This document shows positions 14,807 through 23,211 of a stretch of 27,069 bases of DNA, in pieces (position 1 is the first letter of the stretch; the number at the start of each line of letters is the position of its first letter). Both the position numbers and the translations under genes were made by a program. The DNA is from JANMDR01 sp031376425 (GTDB lineage: Bacteria; Pseudomonadota; Gammaproteobacteria; Burkholderiales; Usitatibacteraceae). Location: NCBI GenBank assembly GCA_031376425.1, contig JANMDR010000014.1:1-27069 (forward strand), written 5' to 3'. The notes beneath the pieces are model-generated. The model did no database searches and was not told the DNA's origin. It saw nothing but the letters and a program-made list of their open reading frames with translations.

Positions 14807-15145
14807 ATGAAGTTGCAACGTTCATCAACAGCAAAATTTGCATCGCTAGTATTTGTCGCTGCTTCGGCATTCGTAACGACCGTTACTTTTGCGTCTGGCT
14901 CCATGTCTTTAAGCAGTAGCCAAAGTGCCGATGCTTATAGCGTGGGCAAATCCATATTTTTTAAGCAAGTTGCCTGCGAAGGTTGCGCTTATGCCTTCAT
15001 GGCGAAGGGTTCTTCGGATGCTAAATCCGTGTTTGATTCGCTCAATAGCAAAGAAAGCAAAATTAAGCTGAGCGAAGACGATTTGGAAGCTGTGAACACC
15101 TATTTGATAAAGCGCTTTAACTTAACTAATATGGCAGGCAAATAA
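14807..15145 (+). CDS. Exported cytochrome-c-like CxxC protein lacking the haem histidine
   Basis: A 112-residue exported protein with a signal peptide (about 1-30, ending VTFASG). The mature part reads like a small class I cytochrome c: a helix with GKSIFFKQVACEGC followed by AYAF where the haem motif CxxCH would stand, and a C-terminal helix LSEDDLEAVNTYLIKRFNL like the cytochrome's last helix. The residue after CEGC is Ala, not His, so covalent haem attachment of the normal type is not expected. The two Cys could form a disulfide or thiol-redox pair, or bind a metal. No Met ligand is obvious apart from Met in the tail NMAGK and FMAKG. The TAA overlaps the ATG of the outer-membrane barrel by one base, so translation is coupled. 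I do not recognise a named family with certainty. Confidence 0.7.
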   Translation: MKLQRSSTAKFASLVFVAASAFVTTVTFASGSMSLSSSQSADAYSVGKSIFFKQVACEGCAYAFMAKGSSDAKSVFDSLNSKESKIKLSEDDLEAVNTYLIKRFNLTNMAGK

Positions 15146-16005
15146 TGATAAAAAAATTAACTCCAAAACCATTGGCGATGGCCGCACTGAGTGCCTTTGC
15201 AATCATTTTTGTTGGTGCAAATGCCAACGCACAAACACCATGGTTGCCGTCTCCTGGCAGTTCCGATTTAACGATCTCCTTGGCAAACCAAAAGTCAGAC
15301 GATTTTAAGCCCGGCAATGCATCTGTAAAATTACCGGCGACGCTAAAACAAACTAATTTTGGACTAAGCTACAACTATGGGGTAAGCGATGCATTAGCGA
15401 TTGATGCCACAGTGGGCTATGCTAAGAGCAGTTTTATTCAGGTGCTAGGCTTGGCGCCGAACGGTGGCTTATCCGGTGTAACCGACTCGCGTTTAGGTTT
15501 GCGCTATCGTTTGCTTGATGATACCGGTGCTGATCCGCTTTCAGTCACGCTAGGGGCGGCGGCAATTATCAAAGGTAGTTACGACACTGGTGCACTACCG
15601 GCCATTGGTGATGGCGCGAACGCATTAGAAGTCTCGATAAGTGTTGGTAAGATATTTAATTCGACCTTCAGTGCCTACGGCACATTGGGATATCGTGATC
15701 GCAAGGCACCTGTACCTAACGAAAACTTTATCAAACTAGGTGCAAATGTGAATTTCACCCCGATGCTATTTGCTGGCGTAAACTACGAAAAAGTGGATGC
15801 AAAAGACGGTCTAGATATTGGCGGTCCCGGCTTTTCGCCAGCGCGCTTTCCTGAAGTGCAGGAAGACTACACATTAACTTCGGTCACCCTTGGTTTTCGT
15901 ATCAATAAGTCACTGACTGCGGCACTTCAGTTTGGGGATAAAAAGGGTCAACGTAATACTGCCGAAGGTAAGGTTATTGGCTTGTCGCTTCAAAGCTCGT
16001 TTTAA
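15145..16005 (+). CDS. Outer-membrane beta-barrel protein (transporter-like)
   Basis: A 286-residue protein with a signal peptide (about 1-29, cleavage near NANAQ). The mature part consists of alternating amphipathic strands (for example NFGLSYNYGVSDALAIDATVGYA and SRLGLRYRLLDD), ending in GLSLQSSF; a C-terminal aromatic Phe is the usual recognition signal for the BAM complex. The size and pattern suit a transporter-type barrel related to the phenol-degradation outer-membrane protein family (PF13557), but this match is by eye. It is translated together with the upstream CxxC protein through a TAATG overlap and is probably regulated by the divergent AraC protein. The ligand is not known; perhaps a hydrophobic compound. 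Confidence 0.8.
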   Translation: MIKKLTPKPLAMAALSAFAIIFVGANANAQTPWLPSPGSSDLTISLANQKSDDFKPGNASVKLPATLKQTNFGLSYNYGVSDALAIDATVGYAKSSFIQVLGLAPNGGLSGVTDSRLGLRYRLLDDTGADPLSVTLGAAAIIKGSYDTGALPAIGDGANALEVSISVGKIFNSTFSAYGTLGYRDRKAPVPNENFIKLGANVNFTPMLFAGVNYEKVDAKDGLDIGGPGFSPARFPEVQEDYTLTSVTLGFRINKSLTAALQFGDKKGQRNTAEGKVIGLSLQSSF

Positions 16006-16018
16006 CTAGTTAGCTAAC

Positions 16019-16864
16019 GTGCCAACCTCTAGACATCTCGGTAACTACAGTAGTACTTCGCTGCAACAGAGACGAGAAACATTGAGATCACCACAACCCT
16101 CTGTAGTTGTGGTGATTCCGGCGCTTAACGAAGCACCAATCATCGGTCAGGTTGTGCGCGATTTACGTGCGCTCTGTAATGAAAGAGGTGCCCTAATTGA
16201 TGCGATTTACGTTTGCGATAACGGCTCTACTGATGACACGGCAAACGAAGCCCGTAATGCGGGCGCGACGGTGGTAACCGCATCGATGCGCGGCTACGGT
16301 GCTGCTTGTTTAGCGGGTCTTGATGCTATTGCACTGCTCAGGCCGCAACCTGATATAGTGCTTTTTGCTGATGGTGATGGCAGCGTGGCGGCGAGTGATG
16401 TGCATGCGTTACTGCATGAAATAGCCTGTGGGCATGACTTGGTGATTGGTGTCCGCGCACCTGCGTTACAGGAACATGGGGCCCTTACTCCCCCACAACG
16501 AGTAGGTAACGCGGTTGCATCATTATTAATTTTTGCGTTGTAGCGTCAATGGCTTAGTGATTTGGGGCCATTGCGCGCAATACGCACCGACGCGCTTAAC
16601 TGTTTGCAGATGGCCGATAAAACCTTCGGCTGGACAGTCGAGATGCAAATTAAAGCACTGCAAGCATGCATGCGAGTGGCTGAAGTTTCTGTGAGTACCA
16701 AGCGGCGTGTAGGGAAGTCCAAGATTAGCGGTACAGTTTCAGGCGTAATCGGTGCAGCGCACGGCATCATTGGTAAAATTTTTGCGTTAAAGCTAGCAGA
16801 ATGGAGAACGCCCCTTGGTTACTCGCCGAAGCGTGCCAATTATGATGGGTCAATGCCTAAATAG
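16019..16864 (+). pseudogene. GT2-family glycosyltransferase interrupted by in-frame TAG
   Basis: The frame from GTG at 16019 encodes a family 2 glycosyltransferase: VVVIPALNEAPIIGQV (about 30-46), CDNGSTDDT (67-75) and the metal-binding DXD region LFADGDGS (115-122). It stops at codon 175 (TAG, 16541-16543) and continues in the same frame, RQWLSDLGPLRAIRTDAL, then FGWTVEMQIKALQ and RRVGKSKISGTVSGVIGA, up to TAA at 16864. Intact relatives run continuously through this point, with a DLGPxRAI segment shortly after a hydrophobic stretch, so a sense codon (perhaps Tyr or Gln) has probably become TAG. No frameshift is needed. The gene begins 13 bases after the barrel gene and ends 21 bases before a GT-C glycosyltransferase. 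Explanations: recent nonsense mutation, sequencing error, or suppressed amber. Membrane-lipid or surface-glycan donor specificity unknown. Confidence 0.82.
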
Positions 16865-16885
16865 CGTCCGTGCTATCCTTGCGAA

Positions 16886-18319
16886 ATGATGAGTCGATGG
16901 ACGTGGCATGCGCTGGGTGCCGTTATTTTTGCCGTTTTCCTCAGCCTAATTCTCTACGGAAAGTTTTCCGGTGCAAGTGCAGGGGCGCTCTCAATCACGG
17001 TATGGACTACCTTGATTTGTGCAGCAACGGCGCTCCTGCTTTGTAGTGAAAAGCTCTCCCCACAAACGCCAACTATTGCGCAAGTTTTGGGATGGGCTTT
17101 GGTCATACGCTTGCTGACGCTATGGAGCACGCCATACTTTGAAGATGATTTTTATCGTTATCTCTGGGATGGCTATCAAACCGTAATCGGCGGTAATCCC
17201 TACCTATACGCACCGAGTAAATTTTTCGCCAGCGATATCCTAGTTTTAGGCGGCACGCCGGTACCTGAGCGGATTACGCAGGCGTTGTCAGCGCTAAATA
17301 ATCCAGATATTCCAACTATTTACGGTCCCGCCTTACAATGGCTGTTTGCTTTTGCTGCTTATATTGGGCCGGGTGCACTATGGCCAATTCGTGTGCTGTG
17401 GTTAAGCCTAGATTTGGCGCTGGTATACGTGCTGATTTCTCAATTTGGCACACGCCGTGCGGCGCTTTATGCCTTGAGCCCTTTGGTACTGCATGAGGTG
17501 GGGGTGGCGATGCATCCCGATGGTGTTATTGGCGCTCTTCTGTTTTTTGCTTGGGTAGCATTAAAGAAACAACAATTATGGCGATGTGGCGTTTGGCTCG
17601 GATGCGCCACGGCGATGAAAGTAAACGCATTATTAGCGTTACCGTTTCTATTGCTCGCCATTCCTGCTATTAGCAGCGCTGGGTCGCTCAATACTGCCAC
17701 TTTGCTTGGCCTGCTGGTGCCATGCGCAAGAGTGATTTTTGCGTGTGGACTTACGTATATCGTGTTTTGGTTACCATTTTTATTGCCACCGATTGGGTCT
17801 GTCGAGGCGGTCATACAAGCATTTCGATCACTCTCTACCTTTGCTCGTGACTGGCAGTTTAATGCGCTGGGTTTTGGATTAATCAGAAGCGTGGTGGACT
17901 CCCATACCGCACGCGTCACTGCTGGTGGGTTAATGTGTCTATCGTGGGCGGCCATTGCAATCTGGCAGGTGAGGCAGTACAGGGGCAAGTTATCCCAAAC
18001 AACACTGCTTGATACGCCTAAAACCACTTTGGTAGGGGCGTTCGGCGTGCTCCTGCTATTTGCGCCGGTGGTAAATTCGTGGTACTTACTGTGGCTGCTG
18101 CCGCTTGCGGCAGGTACTCGTTTTGTAACACCCTGGGTAGCGAGTTTGGTGTTACCGTTATCTTATCTAACTTATTTTAATCTCGGTTTGAACGCTGGCA
18201 TCACCATTGGTAGCCCCTATTCACTGCCTATCGCTATTCCGGTTATAGAAGGTCTAGCGATAGGTCTAGCGTTATATTGGGATATGTGGAGCGTTACTTC
18301 GCGCCGCCGACACCATTGA
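16886..18319 (+). CDS. Integral-membrane GT-C-type glycosyltransferase
   Basis: A 477-residue, multi-spanning protein with about ten to twelve membrane helices. The first large loop carries the acidic pair E86-D87-D88 in FEDDFYRYLWDGYQ, the expected catalytic metal/base site for GT-C enzymes that use polyprenyl-phosphate sugars, and GGNPYLYAPSKFF follows; these motifs recall the GT87/mannosyltransferase-like group. It starts 21 bases after the interrupted GT2 gene. A GT2 enzyme could make a polyprenyl-phospho sugar that this GT-C enzyme then uses, a common pairing. Its stop overlaps the end of the convergent DUF547 gene by 26 bases (18294-18319). ATG at 16886 is used; ATG at 16889 is an equal alternative. 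Confidence 0.75.
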   Translation: MMSRWTWHALGAVIFAVFLSLILYGKFSGASAGALSITVWTTLICAATALLLCSEKLSPQTPTIAQVLGWALVIRLLTLWSTPYFEDDFYRYLWDGYQTVIGGNPYLYAPSKFFASDILVLGGTPVPERITQALSALNNPDIPTIYGPALQWLFAFAAYIGPGALWPIRVLWLSLDLALVYVLISQFGTRRAALYALSPLVLHEVGVAMHPDGVIGALLFFAWVALKKQQLWRCGVWLGCATAMKVNALLALPFLLLAIPAISSAGSLNTATLLGLLVPCARVIFACGLTYIVFWLPFLLPPIGSVEAVIQAFRSLSTFARDWQFNALGFGLIRSVVDSHTARVTAGGLMCLSWAAIAIWQVRQYRGKLSQTTLLDTPKTTLVGAFGVLLLFAPVVNSWYLLWLLPLAAGTRFVTPWVASLVLPLSYLTYFNLGLNAGITIGSPYSLPIAIPVIEGLAIGLALYWDMWSVTSRRRHH

Positions 18320-19142
18320 GCCGCCAGTCATATTCTAAAAAGCTCAGCTCCGCTTTACCGTCTACAACTTTTTGCTGATCTGCTGGGCTATCGGCTAATA
18401 ATTTTGCGTATCGCGCAAAATATTCAGGGCGGCTTTTAATCGGTGTCGTTTTGCCGTTAAAACCTTTATAGCCTGATTCCCAATCGGTGTTGAACCATTT
18501 AAAAATCATCGAAACTTCAAGTTTGCCGCTAGCGTATCGATTGCGCGAGCGATCAGATAAAAACCGCACTGTTTGGGCTTCTAATTGCGCATCGAGTTTT
18601 TCAGCTGTATAGGCTTCTTCGCGCAAGGTAGGGCAGCCGATTGATGCGCAATTAAGGGCGAAATGGGCGCGCGGCTCGTCATAAGCGCCGGGCTTGCGTA
18701 CGGTATCGTGCTCAATTTTATTGAGCGAAAAATCTTGGCCGAGTAATTTAAAAAATTTGCGATTCCAACGGTCATCAAAAACACTACCAATGTCTTTGAT
18801 TGATTTTACGGGGTAGTTTTGTAAAATCAAATCAAGCGTATAGCCATTGTAGGCATTTACTAAAAACGCCAATTTTTCGGCTTTATTCCATGCCTTAAAT
18901 TCCGCATCTGTCACTTTTGAAAGCCCCGCCAAGTAAGCGGTGAGCGCGGCTTTGTCTTTACCCAAATTAGCGTAATTAACCTGCGATGCCTTGCCGCCGT
19001 CAATCAATACTACGTGCTTGGCAAGTACCGCCGTAAATGCGGTGTGGTTATGATCAAAAGCTTGGGCATGAATGAGGGTGCTGGCGCTGGCAGCGGCGCT
19101 AGCTATGCCGAATGCGGTAAAAAGGGTGATATGCGTTTTCAT
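18294..19142 (-). CDS. Exported DUF547-domain protein
   Basis: A 282-residue minus-strand protein from ATG at 19142. An upstream in-frame start at 19253 would add 37 residues, but the 19142 start places a clean signal peptide first (MKTHITLFTAFGIASAAASA, cleavage near HAQA). The mature protein shows the DUF547 hallmarks: KLAFLVNAYNGYTLDLIL, then LNKIEHDTVRKPG, DEPRAHFALNCASIGCP (two Cys), LSDRSRNRY, and FKWFNTDW. DUF547 proteins occur in exported or envelope-associated settings across bacteria and have no agreed activity; the conserved Cys/His/Asp pattern suggests a thiol-type fold, which is inference. Its 3-prime end overlaps the convergent GT-C gene by 26 bases. The ribosome site is weak. 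Confidence 0.85.
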   Translation of the reverse strand: MKTHITLFTAFGIASAAASASTLIHAQAFDHNHTAFTAVLAKHVVLIDGGKASQVNYANLGKDKAALTAYLAGLSKVTDAEFKAWNKAEKLAFLVNAYNGYTLDLILQNYPVKSIKDIGSVFDDRWNRKFFKLLGQDFSLNKIEHDTVRKPGAYDEPRAHFALNCASIGCPTLREEAYTAEKLDAQLEAQTVRFLSDRSRNRYASGKLEVSMIFKWFNTDWESGYKGFNGKTTPIKSRPEYFARYAKLLADSPADQQKVVDGKAELSFLEYDWRLNGVGGAK

Positions 19143-19224
19143 AGGTGCGATTATCCAAAATATTTGAAGGAGACAATAGCTATACGCGCTACTACGGTAA
19201 TTGGATGATACGGCGATATAGGGT

Positions 19225-20343
19225 TTATTCCCATTTATGCACATCCAAGCCAATTGCGTAAGCTACGAAACCACCTTCACTTTTTTGCAGTACGCGAATT
19301 TTATTTACACCACGGCCTAGCGCTGCGGGCGTCCATGTTTTACCGCCATCGATAGTTTGAAATCCACCGGCAATTGCCCCGACCCAGCCGATATTTTCAT
19401 TTATGAAGCCCACGCCAAATTGGCGCACGCTATGGTCATCCACTAAGGGAACTTCTTGCCAGCTTAGGCCGCCGTCGGTGGTTTTGGCGACATAGCGTTG
19501 TGATTTAGTTTTGTCGGGATCGTAGTTTTGAATGGTGACATAGCCTACTTTGCGGCTGGGGAATGATGCTTTCCATGTAAGCTCGAAGGGGCGTGTGGAT
19601 TGGTAGCGTTTGGTCCATGTGCTGCCACCGTCGGTAGTCATTAAAATTAAGGCGTTGGCCTTTGCGGTGTCAGCGCTACTGGCGGCAAAAATAAAGCCAG
19701 TGGATTCATCAAAAAACTTAATGTCTAAAATCATACCGGCTAGATGGGATAAATCCTGAGTCCTCCAAGATTTTCCGCCGTCAAGCGAACGCATCAACAT
19801 CGCCGGGCCACCGACTCGCCCTGCGGCGTGAATCACCACACGGCTATCCAAGTAACCAGCATTGATAAACTGGGTACGTAAAATATCAATCGCACACAGA
19901 CCCTTGATAATCGGGCCTTCTACCTTGGCTTTATCAGTTAGCACGTTCCATGTTTCGCCGCCATCTTCGGTCATGTACATGGGTGTGGTGTCAGTCACGC
20001 CGGGGAAGTAATCAATGCCGATGTTACCGGCAAGCCCAATTTTTTCGTCAATGAAACCGATGGTTCTAAAAAAAGTGCCGGGCTTGCTCAATTTTTCAAT
20101 CCATGTCGTACCACCATCAATGGTTTTATAAATCTTGCCTGCACCGTTGCCATACCATCCGGTATTTTGATTGATAAAATAAATATCGTCTTGTTTGCCC
20201 TTGTAAGGAATGGTGTTGGTTTTAGTCCATTTACTAGCGGCAGACAGGGTGTAACTTATATTGCTGGGCAATTCAGTAGTGGTGGTGGCGCAGCCACTGA
20301 GCAAAACCAATGATGTGATTAAGCCTAAGCCGATAGATTTCAT
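19225..20343 (-). CDS. Asp-box (BNR/Ycf48-like) beta-propeller lipoprotein
   Basis: A 372-residue minus-strand protein. The lipobox LLSGC (C18) marks it for lipid attachment. Six Asp-box motifs (S/T-x-D-x-G-x-x-W) are visible at about 74-81 (TIDGGTTW), 125-132 (TEDGGETW), 186-193 (SLDGGKSW), 236-243 (TTDGGSTW), 288-295 (TTDGGLSW) and 330-337 (TIDGGKTW), each with strand repeats between, for example GFIDEKIGLAGN and VGYVTIQN. This is a Ycf48/VPS10-like beta-propeller, six to seven blades. Such proteins serve as assembly factors, sialidase-like or sortilin-like binding scaffolds; without the sialidase arginines an enzyme role is not supported. It lies 82 bases upstream of the DUF547 gene on the same strand and may be co-transcribed with it. 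Confidence 0.85.
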   Translation of the reverse strand: MKSIGLGLITSLVLLSGCATTTTELPSNISYTLSAASKWTKTNTIPYKGKQDDIYFINQNTGWYGNGAGKIYKTIDGGTTWIEKLSKPGTFFRTIGFIDEKIGLAGNIGIDYFPGVTDTTPMYMTEDGGETWNVLTDKAKVEGPIIKGLCAIDILRTQFINAGYLDSRVVIHAAGRVGGPAMLMRSLDGGKSWRTQDLSHLAGMILDIKFFDESTGFIFAASSADTAKANALILMTTDGGSTWTKRYQSTRPFELTWKASFPSRKVGYVTIQNYDPDKTKSQRYVAKTTDGGLSWQEVPLVDDHSVRQFGVGFINENIGWVGAIAGGFQTIDGGKTWTPAALGRGVNKIRVLQKSEGGFVAYAIGLDVHKWE

Positions 20344-20539
20344 TTTTAACTCTCCGCATTAAAAGTAGCAATAATGCCTCAAAAATAACCCCAAAAAGGA
20401 TCGAAAAACCGCAGCTTGTCGCAAAATTGGCAGCCTAATCGTTTGCGGCAATTGTTTTTCGTGTGGGCTTGATATTATTTGAATGTCGATATTTTCCAAC
20501 GTCAAGCGTTTAACCAAACCCGCCACACCGCACAATAAT

Positions 20540-21151
20540 ATGAAAATTTACGTACTGCTTATCGCTTGCGCCATCTCATGGTGCTTGACGGAATTAGGCG
20601 CTGAAGCACCTCTGCCACCCGGCTGGAGATGGACATCCGCGCGTGCCGATACTGCTAATTGCAAAGCGTTTCAGGGAGAGCGCCCGACGTGGTTGTCACG
20701 TCGTCCGGTGTCGCTACGCTGCACATCATCCGAACCTGGTTTCGCTGCGGCGCGTTATGCATGGCCAGTGGACGCCTATCGAGGTAAGCAAGTTACCTTA
20801 TCGGCGCAGGTGAAGCTCAATGAGGTAAAAGACAACGCCCGATTATGGATACGCGCTGATCGTGAAGGCCAATATGGTGCGGCGCTAAACATGATGGAAG
20901 ATCGCCCGCTGAAAGGCAATAGCGAATGGGTCACAGTGAATACCGAGCTGGTAGTGCCTGACGATGCTACTGTGCTGATGACGGGCATATTGCTTTTTGG
21001 TAGTGGCACTATTTCGGTATCGAACCCAGTATTGTATGTGTCTGGCTCAAGAGACGCGCCTGCTTCGGCTTTACCTTCCTTCCCCGCCACGCCGCCAGTT
21101 CAAGCGCCACAGATTCGCACAGCACCATCAGGTACGGGGGCAAAATCATGA
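20540..21151 (+). CDS. Exported beta-sandwich (carbohydrate-binding-like) protein
   Basis: A 203-residue protein from ATG at 20540; an in-frame ATG at 20483 would add 19 residues before the signal peptide. N-terminal MKIYVLLIACAISWCLTE is a short hydrophobic export signal. The remaining sequence carries alternating strands (RYAWPVDAYRGKQVTLSAQV, DNARLWIRADREG, EWVTVNTELVVPDDATVLMT and LLFGSGTISVSNPVLYV), a jelly-roll pattern like carbohydrate-binding modules seen attached to regulators and other exported proteins. The C-terminus is Pro/Ala-rich and probably disordered. Its stop overlaps the histidine kinase start (ATGA, 21148-21151), so it is the first gene of a three-gene operon and may feed its signal to the kinase; this is inference. 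No clear ribosome site decides the start. Confidence 0.65.
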   Translation: MKIYVLLIACAISWCLTELGAEAPLPPGWRWTSARADTANCKAFQGERPTWLSRRPVSLRCTSSEPGFAAARYAWPVDAYRGKQVTLSAQVKLNEVKDNARLWIRADREGQYGAALNMMEDRPLKGNSEWVTVNTELVVPDDATVLMTGILLFGSGTISVSNPVLYVSGSRDAPASALPSFPATPPVQAPQIRTAPSGTGAKS

Positions 21152-22287
21152 GCGCCGCAAGGTTCACGCGAGTGGCGCAATCACTTAAAGCGCGCTTCGC
21201 ACAATTTGTGGTTGCCGTGCGTGACGAACCGGATGGAGCACTTACTAGTTTTGCGCCGAAGACGGTTGCAAGTCTGCCCACGCTCATTGCTTTAGCGTTT
21301 GGCGTTATTGCTTACTTTGCGTTCGCACAACACTGGGTTTTATACGCTTTGGAATTGTGGTTAGGGTATGCTTTTGCATGCTTGGCGTTGACTGTATTAC
21401 ATGCCAATAGCGGCGCACGTGCCGGTTGGATTCGCATCGTGCCGGTGTTGGTGGGCGGTGCTGCTTTAGGTAGTTTGTTGTCTTGTGTGGTTTGGCTTTT
21501 CGCGCATCCCGGTGCGATGGTAAGTTGGAATCAAGCCGCACTGCAAAGCTGGCAGCCATTTGTATATGGCATTATTTTTGCCGGTATTGCCGTGGTAAAA
21601 GATTTTGTGGCATCTGAACGCGGCATCTCAAGGCGCGCACAGCAACGGCTACTATTGCAGCAACAAGAGGGCGCGAAGCAAGCCGCCGAGGCGCAACTGC
21701 GTTTATTACAAGCGCAAATAGAGCCACATTTTTTATTGAATACTTTGGCTAATGTGCGTTCATTGGTGAAGCGCGATACCGCGCGTGCCACCGTAATGCT
21801 CGACCATTTGAGTGACTATCTGCATGTGGCGCTGCCGCGCATGCGCCAAACTCATTCCACCCTCGCGCGTGAAGCGCAGCTATCGGAAAGTTTTTTGTCT
21901 ATTATGCAAATTCGCATGGGCGTGCGCTTAACATTTCGCTTTGATATTCCTGCTGATTTAGGCGCTATTACTTTCCCGCCTATGCTGCTGCAAACCTTGG
22001 TTGAAAACAGCGTCAAGCACGGGTTAGAACCTTCGAGTGAGGGCGGTGAAATAATAGTGATTGCTCAGCATTTGCAGGCATTGGAAGGAGCGCGCTGCAA
22101 AGTGGTGGTAACAGACACCGGTATTGGCTTTGGTCGTGCCAATACCAGCGGCACGGGCATCGGCTTAGCCAATATTCGCGAGCGCTTGCAAAGCTTGTTT
22201 GGTACGAATGCCAGCCTAGAAATTTCCGCCAACGCGCCGCATGGTGTCGTAGCTACATTAATTATTCCAATTGAAAGTCAATCATGA
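21148..22287 (+). CDS. LytS-type membrane histidine kinase
   Basis: A 379-residue sensor kinase. About four membrane helices span residues 43-152 (roughly 43-60, 63-84, 96-119, 135-152) with no sizeable periplasmic domain, followed by a coiled-coil-like segment (about 160-190). The His_kinase-type (PF06580) phosphoacceptor is H194 in QAQIEPHFLLNTLANVR. The ATPase half is complete: N-box LVENSVKHG (N287), D323 in TDTGIGFG and GTGIGLANIRERL (335-347). The family phosphorylates LytTR or LuxR response regulators. It overlaps both neighbours by the ATGA type (21148 with the exported protein, 22284-22287 with the response regulator), so the three are translated together. With so little outside the membrane, the exported protein upstream is a natural candidate partner for input. 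Confidence 0.92.
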   Translation: MSAARFTRVAQSLKARFAQFVVAVRDEPDGALTSFAPKTVASLPTLIALAFGVIAYFAFAQHWVLYALELWLGYAFACLALTVLHANSGARAGWIRIVPVLVGGAALGSLLSCVVWLFAHPGAMVSWNQAALQSWQPFVYGIIFAGIAVVKDFVASERGISRRAQQRLLLQQQEGAKQAAEAQLRLLQAQIEPHFLLNTLANVRSLVKRDTARATVMLDHLSDYLHVALPRMRQTHSTLAREAQLSESFLSIMQIRMGVRLTFRFDIPADLGAITFPPMLLQTLVENSVKHGLEPSSEGGEIIVIAQHLQALEGARCKVVVTDTGIGFGRANTSGTGIGLANIRERLQSLFGTNASLEISANAPHGVVATLIIPIESQS

Positions 22288-23054
22288 GCAGCCAAAAAAT
22301 TACCGCAGTCATCGCTGATGATGAATCCCTATTGCGCGATGAGTTACGCGATATGCTCACCGAACTTTGGCCGGAGTGCGAAATTGTTGCGGAAGCAGTC
22401 GATGGTTTTCAGGCACTAGAATTTATCGAACTGCACAAACCCGATATCGCTTTTCTCGACATTAAAATGCCGCGCATGACCGGCCTCGAAACGGCTGAAA
22501 ATGTCACTACCGATACCTTAATTGTATTCGTCACTGCCTTTGATGATCACGCCATAGAAGCCTTTGACAAAGGCGCGGTGGATTACCTCATGAAGCCAAT
22601 TCGCCTAGCACGGGTGCGTAAAAGCATTGATAGATTAAAGCTCAGTTTAAGCAAACGCGCCACGGGTGAAGCCGCGCTAGACCGCAGCGCTAAAGAAGTG
22701 GCGTCAAGTTTAAACAAAACCCAGTCGAGCTATTTAAAGTTTATTCAAGCCAGCGTCGGCAAGCAGGTACGGTTCATCATGGTGGAAGAAATTCTGTATC
22801 TGCAATCCGATAATAAATACACTAGACTGGTCACAGCCAATAGTGAGGCCTTCATCCGTACATCGATTAGCGAGTTAGAAGCTGAGCTTGACCCCGATCA
22901 ATTTTGGCGTATCCATCGATCTACCATTGTCAATATTAGAGCTATTGACAATGTTGTGCGTGAAGAAGGTGAAAAAATGACCGTGCGTCTGCGCGGAAAA
23001 GTGGAAAAATTGGAAGTGAGCCGCGCACATCAGACGCAGTTTAAGGGTATGTAA
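22284..23054 (+). CDS. LytTR-family response regulator
   Basis: A 256-residue AlgR/LytR-type regulator. The receiver (about 5-125) shows the acidic pair D12/D13 (IADDES), phospho-acceptor D59 (IAFLDIKMP), T84 (FVTAF) and K104 (YLMKPI). The LytTR DNA-binding domain (about 150-253) carries IMVEEILYLQSDNKYTRL, FIRTSISELEAEL and FWRIHRSTIVNIRAIDNV, the standard lines of this fold. LytTR proteins bind spaced direct repeats and typically control surface, exopolysaccharide or exoenzyme genes. It is the third gene of the operon, joined to the kinase by ATGA at 22284. The next gene downstream on the same strand, a giant secreted protein, starts 252 bases later and is a plausible target. Confidence 0.93.
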   Translation: MSSQKITAVIADDESLLRDELRDMLTELWPECEIVAEAVDGFQALEFIELHKPDIAFLDIKMPRMTGLETAENVTTDTLIVFVTAFDDHAIEAFDKGAVDYLMKPIRLARVRKSIDRLKLSLSKRATGEAALDRSAKEVASSLNKTQSSYLKFIQASVGKQVRFIMVEEILYLQSDNKYTRLVTANSEAFIRTSISELEAELDPDQFWRIHRSTIVNIRAIDNVVREEGEKMTVRLRGKVEKLEVSRAHQTQFKGM

Positions 23055-23171
23055 AGCGGGGATGTAACCTAGGAATGTACGGCCACATTGTGGCACCCAA
23101 AACAAGGTTGCTTAAGTAAGTCGATTTAACGATTTCGCCTAACGTCACCCTAGCATTAGTGCATAATTTGT

Positions 23172-23211
23172 GTATTAGCGCACGCTTAACCTAAAAATCA
23201 CGCGCTAATAC
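23172..23211. promoter_or_regulatory. 10-base inverted repeat and AlgR-box-like site upstream of the exoprotein
   Basis: GTATTAGCGC (23172-23181) and its exact reverse complement GCGCTAATAC (23202-23211) are separated by 20 bases, about 95-135 bases before the ATG at 23307. CCGTTCGCG starts at 23213, immediately after the right arm, and resembles the AlgR box (CCGTTCGTC type) used by LytTR proteins. The gap also has a 5-base stem GCCAC/GTGGC (23082-23094), without a T-run. Regulation by the adjacent LytTR protein is inference. Confidence 0.35.

Noticed and set aside
17467..18027. 186-codon minus-strand frame opposite the GT-C gene
   Set aside because: The plus-strand frame gives a coherent membrane enzyme; the antisense product has no features and no start signal.
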